A stretch of 64,000 nucleotides of DNA from Sinotaia quadrata. Its lineage: Eukaryota > Mollusca > Gastropoda > Architaenioglossa > Viviparidae. The DNA lies in assembly GCA_028829895.1 (NCBI GenBank), contig CM054177.1, positions 29,029,564 to 29,093,563 on the forward strand, given 5' to 3'. The translations under genes were made by a program, and so were the position numbers. Shown here one piece after another: positions 31,714 to 45,851 of this stretch. The notes beneath the pieces are model-generated. The model searched no databases. It saw only the letters and a list, made by a program, of their open reading frames with translations, and was not told where the DNA came from. How positions within the stretch are numbered: the stretch's first letter is position 1; each line of letters starts with the position of its first letter.

Positions 31714-34700
31714 GTAAATTTGAAAACAATACGCGTTTCTTATGATTAAAATCCACCCAGCCGTCTGCTGTTTCTGTTTGCTCATTCAGACTTTCTGTAT
31801 CCAGATACTCCTATTATAAATAATAAACATTTACAGCTCACATGCCATCGTTTATATAATAAAATTTAATTAATTTTATATAAACGTAACTTTAAATGTT
31901 AAAATGAAAATCTGAAGATTGAATGCCATTTTTTAGTTCCCCTTTGGATGATATTTTGTGATAGTAAAAAACTATAGCTTATAAAAATATAAGTTACATC
32001 AGTACCTGAAGTACATACATTTAGCTTTAGCATTACAGTATAAGCAAAAGTTATTAAAAATAAACAATTATATTTAAACTGTTATTCTTTTCTGACAACC
32101 TGCTTAATATCATTTACCTCATGTAGTTAAAAGGATGTATAGCCTAAAAAATATTCTTTATTTTACTGCTTTATGGACTATGGTATTTCATAGAAAGTGG
32201 TGGGGTATTGGGTTAACAAATAAACACTTTTAGTCGTCACATCATCACATATTTTTAAAATTTTGACAATTTTCTTCTTTTATCTGAATTAATTGATGCA
32301 TGAAAAATATAGATGACTATTGTATTATATGGGCCTAACATTTAAAAATGTAAAAGCCTCTTAGCTAAACTAAATAAATGATAAAATTACTTCAAATTAA
32401 GACTAATATAATATTAAGAATACACACCTAAAGATTTCAGAAATGGACTTCAGATTTTTGATTTAGTCAGGAATTATTTGAATTTGATATTTTTTAGCAC
32501 AGAAATCTTAGTTAAATATATGACCATACAGGCATTACTCTGAAAAATTATGCAAGTAGTGAAGTCGAACTTCAGTTTTAATTATTGTACAAGTGTATAT
32601 CTGTCCTATACTCAATTGCAATAGAAAATGAAATTAAACTATTTTGTCAAACTTAGTACAAAACTAGCCTAGAAACAAGCTATTTTCAATGCTTTTATCA
32701 GTAATTTTCATTATTTAAAATTAACCAAAATGTCAAAAGGTCATTGGCTAATAAGATATAATACAAATGAAGCTTGTCAATCTGGGAGACCAGACAGTGT
32801 ATAGATTCTGAGAGAGTGGTTCAAGAGCACAGTGTTATTTATTGATGATGAACTTTTGCTACATCAAAAAGTTAATAAAAAATGTGTTACTGGAAACAAC
32901 CACTCTTTCAGTTTCAGTTTGCTTTTGGTAGAGAAAATCATGTAGAAAATGTTGTACTAAACTGCAGTTCAATTTTATTGTTTATTAAATCTATCCTGTT
33001 CCATTGCCTGTTGGCAGGTTTTAATATTGCTCATAAATTTGTCATTGAGCTAACACTGGTTTTGATATTCCCTCTGAACTGTATTTTACTTCTCATATAA
33101 TTTTTATAAATGAATTTATTTCTTATATTCTCTCTAGAATTAAGGATAGTTTTATTAATCATTACCCATAGATATCCAGTATGTCCTTCCTTGAAACAGT
33201 TTTTCAACCATTTGCCAATTTGAGTCTGATGACTAATGGTGTTCACATATGTTTTTATCAATTTATGCATACTTGTTCATCCTAACACTTTTTCATTTCA
33301 CTCTGCTGTCACTGTTTGTCTAACTTTATAAACAGTTTGAGTGATTTCAACAACAGTATTAAAGTGCAGGCCATACGTTTATCCATTTGTAAATGAAAGA
33401 AATGGTCCTAAATGTAAAATAAGCTGTAAATGAATTAGCTGTTTATAAACAACTTTTATTTGATAAAAAATAAAACAAACATTAATCATATTAAAAAAAT
33501 TCTTAAAATCAGTTCCATTTAGCATTGGCTTTTCTTTTTGAAGAATACTTTCATGACACAAAACACTTTCTCAAATATATGCCTTGTCCTTAAAATGTGC
33601 CCCTTCTCTGTCTGTCTGTGTGTGTGAGTAATGCATGCACTCATACAATTATAAAGCTAAATTTATAGAACTTTATTTTTATTCTTAACAATTTTTCACT
33701 CTAGTGATCTGCGAACATCTCGCAACACACTTTTGGAGTTATTGACTGATCCAAATCATGGCATGGATGTCTTAGAACGGACAGCAAAAGAATATTTTGC
33801 TTTGTTACAAGGTCTGTATCTTCAAATTGATCCTAATGAGCCAGAAAATAAACTTCGAAAAGTGCTTGGCTTTAAATGGACTCAGACACTTCTAGGGAAC
33901 ATTGCTGTGTAAGTGTATTTCTCTGGTTTTATTGGGCAGAAACTGAGAAAGTATCTTGAATGTGAAATGCAATTCTGAAATGAAACATTAAGTTTTAAAA
34001 TGATTGTAGACTTAAAGATAATGAGATATTAAATTGTAAATTGATTATGTATTTACAAATTAAAATAGTTAATAAATTTAAATTTGTATTTCTAAAATTG
34101 TTAAGACATTTTTTCCATTATGTACATCATGCTTCTATTATGTTATACTTAATGTAAGTAACACTAATGCTTTGGTAGTGTAGTATTGTAAACTAGCACC
34201 ATGCTTGGAGTTACAATATCATTTTCATGACACACTGATATTTATATTAATTAAAGAAAGACAAGTTGTAACAACTAATTTAAATAAAAGAGGTATGTAA
34301 ATGTTAAATACCTGTAACTATAACCTCTGCGTAAACATGTATTAATAAACTGCTCTGAATATAGATTCTTTATGTCTTCTTCACAGTGCTTATATTGTTA
34401 TAATAAAGCATCATACATTTGAAGCAGTCTGGAAGTGTCATACACAGTAGTAAATTCTTGTACATTAATAATGCACTTATCAGCAAGTATTTGAAAGTAT
34501 TGAGTACATTAATATTTATAATGCCACAATAAGCATTTGAAAGCATTTAAGAGTAGTACTGCTTGTGGTAATTGGTAGTTAAGTTGCATGGATTGTGAGG
34601 TCCTTACACAGAATTCATATGTAGATGATTGAAGTTTAAGTCCCTTCCTGTCAGAGTTTGTGTAGCTTGAAACTGTCAAGTCACATTCTGATTGTACAGT

Positions 34701-37700
34701 GCTTAGACATTTTGATTCAAATGAATTTATTTGGACTCCACCTTTCTTAACCCATTCAGGAGTACCCAGCATATGTACTCAGAGAGAGGTGTATTTGTAT
34801 TTATATAGACCTATTTACTGATTTAGGTCCATCAAACATAGAAGCTATATTCATCTTGTATTGTTAACTTTACTGAGTCAGCTGTATAGTGAGTGCACAA
34901 ACCAGTTATTTCTACATATCAAGGCCACATTCAATATGCATTGTTAGCTTTACTGAGTCAGCTGTATAGTAAGTGCACAAACCAGTTATTTCTACAAATC
35001 AAGGGCTTACTGTATTGCATGTTTACCTCCCTTTGAAGTATAAAGAAAAGTGGATTTTAAAAAATGATCACCATGGGCTTATTGTTTCAAAGGGAAGCTT
35101 ACGACTCTGCTTATGAGCATGCTTCAATGGCCATCAACCTTGCCTTGTGGTACACCAAGCATGCTGCCAAACTTGCATCAAAAGACACGTAAGATAAACT
35201 TTCTGTCTTTAGCATTGTAGTTGTGTGTTTTGCTCTTCTCCCATTAATAATGTTTCATTGAGAAATCTGGCATAAGCATTAGTGTATGTTGAGCAGGATC
35301 AACACATTCACTACAAATAAGTTTTAATGGGAACAGTATTTAGATTATATTTTTTAAATAGTCTTATTTAAAATTTGTTAAATTATATAAAATTTATTAA
35401 TAAAAAATTATTTAAATATCTTTCACCCTTTTTTCTTTTTAACAATTTCTCATATCATAAGTAAATAAGTTGATGTGAACTGTTTTATTATGTCTTTCTT
35501 TTGCCATGTATTTGTATATTTTTTAACATTGTCATGTATTTGTGCATTTATAAACGTTTTATATAATATATTTATTAATGCTATGTATTTATTAAAGTTC
35601 TTACATATTTATTTATTGATATTGTCATGTGTTTATATATTTCTTAACATTGTCACATATTTATGCATTTGTATTTCATGTATGAATGTATTTATTAATG
35701 TCATATATTTTAATAATAATTAATATAATAATGTCATCACATTTATTAATGTTATGTATTTTTAATGCCATGGTATTTATTAATGTGTATTAATGATGTC
35801 ATGTGTTTATTTATGCTGTCACATATATTAATGTTGCCTATGTTATCACATGTTTATTAATGTTGTCATATATTTATTTATTTATTTATGTTATCAGGTA
35901 TTTATAAATGCTGCCATGCATTTATTAATGCTGTCACATATTTGTTAATGTTGCATTTATTATTGTTGCCATGTATTTATTAATGTTGCAGACCAGATAT
36001 GGAAGAGGCGAAGGAAGTGCATAAATGCATGAGAACTGCTGCTGGTATTTTTAAATTTGTAAAAGTGAGTTATATTTTCTTAATACTTTATATTTCTTTC
36101 ATTTTTCTTTATAAGCATGTTTAATGTGTTTGATACAATCTTATACTTTATTTGTGTAATGTGTTTGATACAACCTTTACTTTATTTCTGTAATGTGTTT
36201 GATACAGTCTTATACTCATTAAATATTTATTGTTATAGTACGAGAATTCCTTGTGGGTTAGCTTCAGATGTGAAACAAATTGAAGTTGTATATATAATTT
36301 TTTTCAGGTGACAACTTGACACAATTATTAAAAATAAACTTCACTGTTCTATATTTAGCACTGAGTTTGTTTACAATTACTTTGAGGGATAATAATGCAT
36401 GCAGCTCTGTATTTAGCAGTAAGTTGGTTTACATCTAATTTTTGAGGAGTAATAACGTAATAAGTGAGCAAAAAGATAAATAAAAAATAAAGCATTTAAA
36501 AATATTCCAACTGGACCTTGAACTACATGTTGCTGCTATGACAAGTATGAGTGTAAAGAAATTCCAAATTCTCACACTTTAAGAAAAGAACACTTATTCC
36601 TTAGTAAAATGTACTGTTTTCAATATTCAGTGAAATAATGTTTTTGTCAGTTAGTTCACTAGATGTTCAAATTGTCTACTGTTATCATCTGGTAGGAGTT
36701 CACTAGATGTTCTAATTGTCTACTGTTATCATCTGGTAGGAGTTCACTAGATGTTCTAATTGTCTACTGTTATCATCTGGTAGGAGTTCACTAGATGTTC
36801 TAATTGTCTACTGTTATCATCTGGTAGGGTTTATACAACTATAAACCATAAAAATTCATGAAAATTCACTAAACCTGCCAGGGATGTTTGTTTCATAATA
36901 ATGAAAATTTATGTTTTCAGAACAAAATTCTTGAGCATTTTTTAATTTCATTTAAATTATTTTTATCATGATTTTTGTTTTGTTTCATTTTTATAATAAA
37001 AGTATTAAAAATTACTTGTTTTAGTGTTTTGGGAGCCATTTATTGATGTTTAAGGATAAAGGGAAGTAACTCACTAAAGCGGATGATTGATAGTTTAAAA
37101 TTTGCCATCCCAAGTTTTCTTGTATTACTTCTTTCTTTTTAATTTAATTAATTTAAATTTTAGACATTAGAGTTTGTCTAATATTACATTTTGTAAATTC
37201 ACAAAAGCATAAAGAGAAAACAACTATGAAAGTATGGATACTTGGTGATAAACCAAATCTGCAACACATCAGCCCTCCACTCAAAGATGGTTGACTTTTC
37301 TAATATTATTATTATAGTTTGTTAAGATCTTCATACTTTTGACACTGGCATACAACTAAGCAATAGACTTATAGAGTCTATATATAAATATTCTAACAAA
37401 ACAACATTCCATTTGTTTCAAGTTGTGTCAAAAATATTTGCTATACTAATTTAATATTTCTTATTTACTATCTATAGTTATTTTCTCTTCTGCTCTTCTG
37501 AGTAAAAATTATCACTTCTCCACCCTCAGTTGTGCAATGTTGCAATGTGTAATGATATTATCATCATTGATCCCTCTAAGTGAATAGCTGTGCAGCTCGT
37601 GCAGAAAATGCTGTGCATCAGTTTCAAAATTTTGCACACAAGTTTTAGTAGCAAATTCAAATACCGCCAGTTCCATGCACAAAGGAAAAATATTAGAGGA

Positions 37701-40700
37701 AATGTTAATTATCATCCTATTTATTTTGACACCCTGTAAATTATTAACAGCAAAGGCTTTCAGAATAATGATGACATTATTCCATGACTACTTCTTTTTG
37801 ATCCTCCTTTGTAAGTTTTCTTCCTCCTTGTTCAGGAAATTGATTCATTGTTAAAATTTATAAATCTGTGCAGGAGACCCTTGTACCAAAGCTAATAGAC
37901 AGTTTTGAAAGCTCTACAGACACAGACACAAGGATATTAGATGCTTACATCAAGCAGTGTACTGGAGAAGCCCAAGAAGGTGGTACTTTGTCATATTGTC
38001 TATTGCTTGTTGATGTGCTGTATTGTCTATTGATGTGCTATATTGTCTGTTGATGTGCTGTATTGTCTGTTGATGTGCTGTATTGTCTGTTGATGTGCTG
38101 TATTGTCTGTTGCTTGTTGATGTGCTATATTGTCTGCTGCTTGTTGATGTACTATATTGTTTTTTGATGTGCTGTATTGTCTGTTTCTTGTTGATGTGCT
38201 ATATTAGTGAATTTTACAGATGTTTTAAATTCTGCAGCAAAAGTTGTTCTAGATATCTTTTTAGAAATATTGTTACTAATGCAATGGAGAGACTGTTCAA
38301 TGTTTCTGTCATCAGTTAATCTGCAAAATTTGTAATCTTATATGCTTTAATCCAAATTTTCAGGTAATCCAGAGAACGCAATATGTGTGTATGTGTGTGT
38401 GTGAGTGCGTGCATGTATGCATGCGTACTTGCACATTGTAATCTATATGATTATGGTTGTTTCATCATATTTACCCACTAATTCTTTGTGGTTACAGTTA
38501 TTTCAACATGTTATTCCTAAAATGCAGTGTAATCAGTTATTTCAAAATGTTTATCCTAAAATGCAGTGTAATCAGTTATTTCAAAATGATTATCCTAAAA
38601 TGCAGTGTTATCAGTTATTTCAAATGTTTACCCTATAATGCTCTGTGATCACATTTATTTTAATGTTTATAATGCATTATTATTACAGTTATTTCAAATG
38701 TTTACCCTTTAATATTCTATGATCACATTTACTTTAACAATTTTATCCTTTTACTTTGCTACCATCAGTTATTGTACTTTAACATGTTCTGTAATGCTCT
38801 ATTGTAAAATTTATTTTAAAATGTTTATCCTAGAAATTGTAAGGTCACAGTTACTTCAGTATGTTTGCCCTCAAATGCTTTAAGATGACAGTTATTTCAT
38901 TGTTTTCCCTAAAATTGTCCTATGAGCATTGTTTTGGTTTTTCAAAAACATATTTACCCTCTTCTGTGTGATCATTTACTTCAACATGTTTGCCTTATAA
39001 TACTGTATGAACTGTGATTTCAAGACGTTTGTCTAATAATGCTATATGATCAATTATTTCAATATTTTTATCCTTTAATGCTCTCCATTTACAGTTACAC
39101 TGGCCAGAGCCATAGAACTAAAGCATTCCTCTGGACTTATAGCTGCCCTTGCCTATGAAACTTCACAAATATACACAGATGCAGGTAGTAACAGAGATGC
39201 ATGAATTCTCTTCTTGTTTTACCCCTTATTATACACTGCATTATCATTATATTGAAGTTCCGGTAACCATCTGGTTATAAATATTTGAAGTTTGATATAT
39301 TCACCTAATGGATAGAAATTTTCACTTACTCAGCCATTAATGAATGTAATACATTCACATCATAACTTTGAATTGATCATTTCTGTTAATTTAGTAATTT
39401 TGTTAATTATTTTGCATTTTAATTTCAGTTGAATTGCAGCATTTTACAAATGTGAAGATAAGAATTATTTGTAACTAGAGCAGTAATGTTCCAAAAGATG
39501 ACTTCTGTATTAGAATGAATATATTTCAGTCCAGACAGCAGTATTATTGTAATGCATTTATTTCAATCCAGATATCAGCAGTGATTGCATCTTTATTATA
39601 TGGAAGCATTTAAATGCAGACAACACTGGTATTCATTATGCATACCTTTGCATTAAATCATTTTTCCAGAACATTTAGTCATATTTATAATGCATTTATA
39701 CTTAAGTACAGAAGCATTACTCGGAAGCCATTATACTTTACTCTCTATGTGTAAGATTGTATTACTGTGTATATATTTGCAGACACTGCCTTATCCAGCC
39801 TTGATGAAAAAGTGGTGGGCAAGTGGCGAAAATATTGTCAGCTTAAAGCAAGTTTTTACTTGGCATGTGTATGTAACATATTTCATGTTTGTCTTTTAGG
39901 GTTTGTTGAGGGTTGCTGACAACATCTCTAAATGTCAGATTGTTTGCTCTTTTTTTTAGTGTACATGCTGAAAGAAATAATCTAGACAGTATTCTTGCTC
40001 AGATTTTTTTCTTTGAATACAAACGTGCATACAAATGGATACAAATGTATTTTTGTTTTTGTCTAATGGTCATGAGTAACATATCTCTTAGTCTTTGGCA
40101 AGTTGTTTTAGTTTTGTTTTCCTTGGTTTTGTCTTGGAAATCTCAACACCATGACCTTTCATTTGATCAGTTATTACTATGAATATATTGTAGTATAATG
40201 GCAATTCAACTACAAATAGAAAACTTGTCTAATTTCTATAGCTTTTCAGAGCTTCTTCTTATGGCATAAATTTGTATTTTTTTGTTCATGAATATTAGTG
40301 AGTCATGATATTTAAAATATTAATTGCACATTACACTCAGTATATTTTTTAATTTCCAGCTTATGATGATGTACAAAGTTCTAAAAGAAATGTTTTAATT
40401 TATTTATTTTAATAACTTGCTAACTTCATTGGGAATTTATTTATTTTAATAACTTGCTATCTTCATCCAGAAATCTTGAACTAAAAAATACTTAAATTAT
40501 ATATTCAAATTTTTTGTTAAAAGATATTTTTATTTTCATTTATTAGGGACTATTAAAAGACTACAGTACATTTGAAGCAAATCACAGTATCACTATAATA
40601 TAGTTTTTCAGCATACACATTTATCAGTAATCATTATTGATAGTTAGCTCAGTTAATAGGTCATCATGTTACTTTAGTTGTAACAAATATTTTACTGTTT

Positions 40701-43700
40701 AATATGACAACGTTTTATATATATCTTTAATAGTGTTTAACATATGCATCCTTACCTAGCCATAGTTGTTTGTGCTAATCAAAATTTAGCTTTTTTTGTC
40801 TATGAATTAATATGTCCAAGTAATACCTGAACAGAATCTCTTATAGAAGTTTATGATATAATGCATTTAGGCAATCAGTTACATTGTTGTGGGATTTTTA
40901 ATAGAAGTCTATGATATAATACATTTAGGCAATCAGTTACATTGTTGTGGGATTTTTAATAGAAGTCTATGATATAATACATTTAGGCAATCAGTTACAT
41001 TGTTGTGGGATTTTTAATAGAAGTCTATGATATAATACATTTAGGCAATCAGTTACATTGTTGTGGGATTTTTAATAGAAGTCTATGATATAATGCATTT
41101 AGGCAATCAGTTTACAATGTTTTTATTTTGCATGGAATTTTATAATATAATAATTTAGGCAGTTACAGTACTTTGTATAGAATTTTATGATGTAATATAT
41201 TTTAGGCACCCAGTTGCAATGATTTGGTTTTGATTTCTAACAGTAACATTAACAGAATCTCTGATGGAAGCTAATGATGCAATATATTTTAGTCACAAAG
41301 TTACAATGCATTATGTAGAAGTTTATGATATAATGATTTTAGGCACACAGTTACAATGCTTGGTAAAAGAATGTATGATGTATTGCATTTTAGGCACACA
41401 GTTACAATGGAGAGACCCTTCTGGCTCAAGACAAGTGTGGAGAAGCCATCCGTGGCCTACAGGAAAGTGTGAAAAGTATGACACATTTTATTATGCATTT
41501 TTGCTTGCAAGAAAGTGAAAAGTCAGGACACATTTTGTTATGCATTTTTGCTTCAGGAGCATTCAGAAAGTAAAGACATGCTTTCTTGTGTTCTATTTTC
41601 TTTCTTTCTTTCTTATTCTTTTTTATGGTTGTTGTTTGCCTGTCAAAGGTGTAGAAAGGATAACACTTTATTACGTAGATCTTTGTCTGCAAGAATTTAT
41701 TGAAATTAGACACACATTATTATGCATGTCTTTGTCTGCAAGAATTTATTGAGATTAAAGACAGTTTATTATGCATACAAATTTATTGAAATTAAATGAT
41801 ACACTTTATTATGCATATCTTTTGCATGCAAGAATTGATTGACATTAAAGGACACACTTTATTATGCTTCTCTTTTGCCTGCAAAAATATATAGAAAATA
41901 CACTTTACTATGTATATGTTTTACCAGCAAGAACAAGAAAATAAACCATTCTATTGTGTATATGTTTTGTCTTCAAGAATGTGTAAAAGATACAGATACT
42001 TTATTGTACAAAAGTGTGTGAAAAAATAAAGACACTCTGTTTTGTATGTGTATTGCCTAAACTATGTATAGAAAGGAAAGACACTTTATTACATAGATAT
42101 TACTTCAGCCCTGTGCTTTTTCAAAACTTGGGAATAAAAAATCTTATGAAGAGCAGCTCTCTCAAGATTATTTTTTTCAAAACAGTGTCTTTTTGTCTTT
42201 CAGCATTTTTACATGTGCAGTATTGCTAATTCCTACACATTTCCCTTGTAAAATTATAATGTAAGCTGAAGAATATGTATAGAATATGCCATTCTTATGG
42301 ATAGATAATATTCTTTATCTGACAGTCAAAAGACTTTAATATGTGTCCCTTGTTCTCTCCCTAATAGTTAATATTGTTCTTAAGAATACAATTCCAGTTT
42401 TCTTTGCAGTGTATGAAAAAGCAGAACGACTGTGCCAGGAATATGCTGCTGCCAAAGGGGCAGGTACCACAGCAAAACCACAAAACCATCTTTTCTTCCG
42501 CAAACTGGGTCCGGTTGTTAAACGGACGCTAGAAAAATGTGATCGTGAAAATGGACTGATGTAAGAATATTTTAAAGTTTCATATTCTAAAGACTTGATC
42601 AGATTTTTATGTGTATTATATGTTTTATTAAATTACAACAGAAATTTATATACTTTTCATACTGATTAAGGCCTCTGGTATGCTTGAGGGTAATAAGTTA
42701 TTTTTGAAACATCACAAACCATTCATGTTGAAATTGTGATAAATTACTTTTGAAAGTAATCAGACATATATATTCTATAGGGGTGCTATCATAGAAACTA
42801 ATCAAAAGCTCAACTGTGATGTATAAGATACAGATAGCTGTTTTGTCAAATCAGAACTGTATTTCAAGGTTTTTTCAGCTCTCTCCCACATTGCTTGGTT
42901 GTTTGCTTTTGGTTTTTTCATTCATGTCATTCTGTAGTCCATCTTCAAGATAATCATTTTTCCTTATGGTTAATATACACCAAATCTGTTTGGTTACTCT
43001 GATTGCATCATGACTGTGTTTGTTTGCCTGTGGTAGCCCCAATGAGTATTTTGACTCCCACTCGACTAATATTATATGTTCGGATTGCAAGAGTAAAACT
43101 GAATGTTTTGTGATTATAGATTTAAATGTCTCCTGGAAAAAGTAAGAAAACTCCTTGTGGACTCCAAGTTAGTCCCTGTCTTCATGTCTGATAAAATTTG
43201 TCTTCTGCAATCATACAGTCCACTGAAACCACAAGTTTTTCTTGTCTCCATTCTAACTAGGGAATATGAACCTCTGTAAGCACATTATAAATATTATGCC
43301 TGTCGGACATATTTGTCTTCTCATTGCTATCAAAATTTGCCAAGTCCATATCAGACTGAATTTGAGAGTGGGTAAGAGGTTGTCCACACTGGATCATCTG
43401 GTAGTTTGTGTCATAGACCATGGCTCCCAGGGGAACTTAGAGTGCAAAGTATTTCCAGAGGCAGTTGCATGAACTCTTTTCCCTCATCCCACATGAAGAG
43501 GGAAATGTCAGTCAATTGATCAAGACTCACTGAATGAATAGAGAGTGCAGATGGTGGACAAGCTTCTGGCAAGACATATTACTGTCACTGAAAATCCCAG
43601 AGCCTTGCTTTCAACTGCATCCATTACTACATTTGTTCTCAGAAAGCACTCCATTATTACATTTGCACCTAAAAGCCCAGAGCCTTACTTCCTGTGTCCA

Positions 43701-45803
43701 TTATTACATTTGCACCTAAAAGCCCAGAGCCTTACTTCCTGTGTCCATTACTACATTTGTCCCCCAAAAGCCCAGAGCCTTACTTCCTGTGTCCATTACT
43801 GCATTTGTCCCCCAGAAGCCCAGAGCCTTATTTCCTATGTCCATTACTACATTTGTCCCCCAAAAGCCCAGAGCCTGACTTCCTGTGTCCATTACTGCAT
43901 TTGTCCCCCAAAAGCCCAGAGCCTTACTTCTTGTGTCCATTGCTACATTTGTCCCCTAAAAGCCCAGAGCCTTACTTCTTGTGTCCATTACTACATTTGT
44001 CCCCTAAAAGCCCAGAGCCTTACTTCCTGTGTCCATTACTACATTTGTCCCCCAAAAGCCCAGAGCCTTACTTCCTGTGTCCATTACTGCATTTGTCCCC
44101 CAAAAGCCCAGAGCCTTACTTCCTGTGTCCATTACTACATTTGTCCCCCAAAAGCCCAGAGCCTTACTTCCTGTGTCCGTTACTGCATTTGTCCCCCAAA
44201 AGCCCAGAGCCTTACTTCCTGTGTCCATTACTACATTTGTCCCCCAAAAGCCCAGAGCCTTACTTCCTGTGTCCATTGCTACATTTGTCCCCCAAAAGCT
44301 CAGAGCCTTACTTCCTGTGTCCATTACTACATTTGTCCCCCAAAAGCCCAGAGCCTTACTTCCTGTGTCCATTGCTACATTTGTCCCCCAAAAGCCCAGA
44401 GCCTTACTTCCTGTGTCCATTACTACATTTGTCCCCCAAAAGCCCAGAGCCTTACTTCCTGTGTCCATTGCTACATTTGTCCCTGTCTTCAGTAGAGATT
44501 GGATAAGCTTCTCCAAATGGTAACAATTATTATCCTCACTGAGAGACCTAGAACATTATTCCCAGTTGAATATACTCCTTATCAAGCAAAGGATGATGGT
44601 ATTGTGAAACAACAGCACCAATAATTGTCCTTTTTCGTGTGGAAAGAGGAAATCTTTTCTTCAGTACTGACTCTAAGCAGCAAGGAGCAACTGCAATACC
44701 ACTCTCAGTTCCCTTTACTGCACTCATCTGGCCAAGTTAAATTTCTTAAATTGCACTCATCTGGCCAAGTTAAATTTCTTAAATTGCACTCATCTGGCCA
44801 AGTTAAATTTCTTAAATTGCACTCATCTGGCCAAGTTAAATTTCTTAAATGACAATCTTATGTGCAGAAAACTATTGATCTAGAATCACTAAGCTCCTCT
44901 AGTGTGTCAGAAGGCAACATTGCACCCAGAGGTTTGGTGCCAGAAACTAAATTCTCAAGTGGTTCACTTGCTTCTATTCATTTCAATGAGAGTACTTTAG
45001 ATCCAGCTGGAACTTCCATTTCTCATGTCTTGAGTCAAGTAACCTGATATGGCTGGTGCCAGAGAAACTAACTACTTCATGACCCTCTACCAGTTTTTTT
45101 CTCGCAGGATAACAGAGGACATCATGTTTATATTAGATACATTGACCCATGCATGCACATTGACAACTGTGTTGTGGCCCAGTTTGTTGTCCTATTTGCT
45201 GTCAGTAGACACGAGAGCATCATTGCACTTATATGTCATTCTCCCCCACTTAATTAGCAATCTTTCTTTGAATTATATTTTCTTTGTGTACTTGTAGGTC
45301 AGCAAGCTTGACAATTTACTTCTTCTGTTGCATTAGTTATGAATATGCAAATCCGTGAATTTATACAGGTGACTCATGGGTTTAATGTGTTTCCTTTTTA
45401 ACAGTATGGTATAGTTTTAAAGATGTTACTCATGGCCCACATTTATTTTCATTATACAGATATCATCAGAAAGTAGCTTATGACACGCCACATCTTGAAC
45501 TTAAAGCCACATATGGCCTTGTTAGCCCTGAGGATTACCAAAATCCTCCTCTTAATCCACTTTGGACTCCAGAGGTCTACACTAAATTTAATGTCACTCA
45601 AGCCCCCAAACCTGAAAAGGTAGGAGATAGTGTGAGTTTATTTTTTTTCATATTGTTGTTGTTTTAATTTACTTTATATGTGTAGTTTAATATTTCAATC
45701 TGTAATCTACCTGCCTTAATAATGTCTGTATGTGTATTTTAATAATCTACTTTATAGTAGATAGTATTCTCCCTGCTATATTTTTGTGTATATACTTATT
45801 GGT

Positions 45804-45851
<48 letters not shown>

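Noticed and set aside
43545..44523. 316-codon proline/cysteine-rich repeat protein
   Set aside because: It lies inside BROX intron 9, several frames and the antisense are equally open, and the unit is exactly 16 codons.
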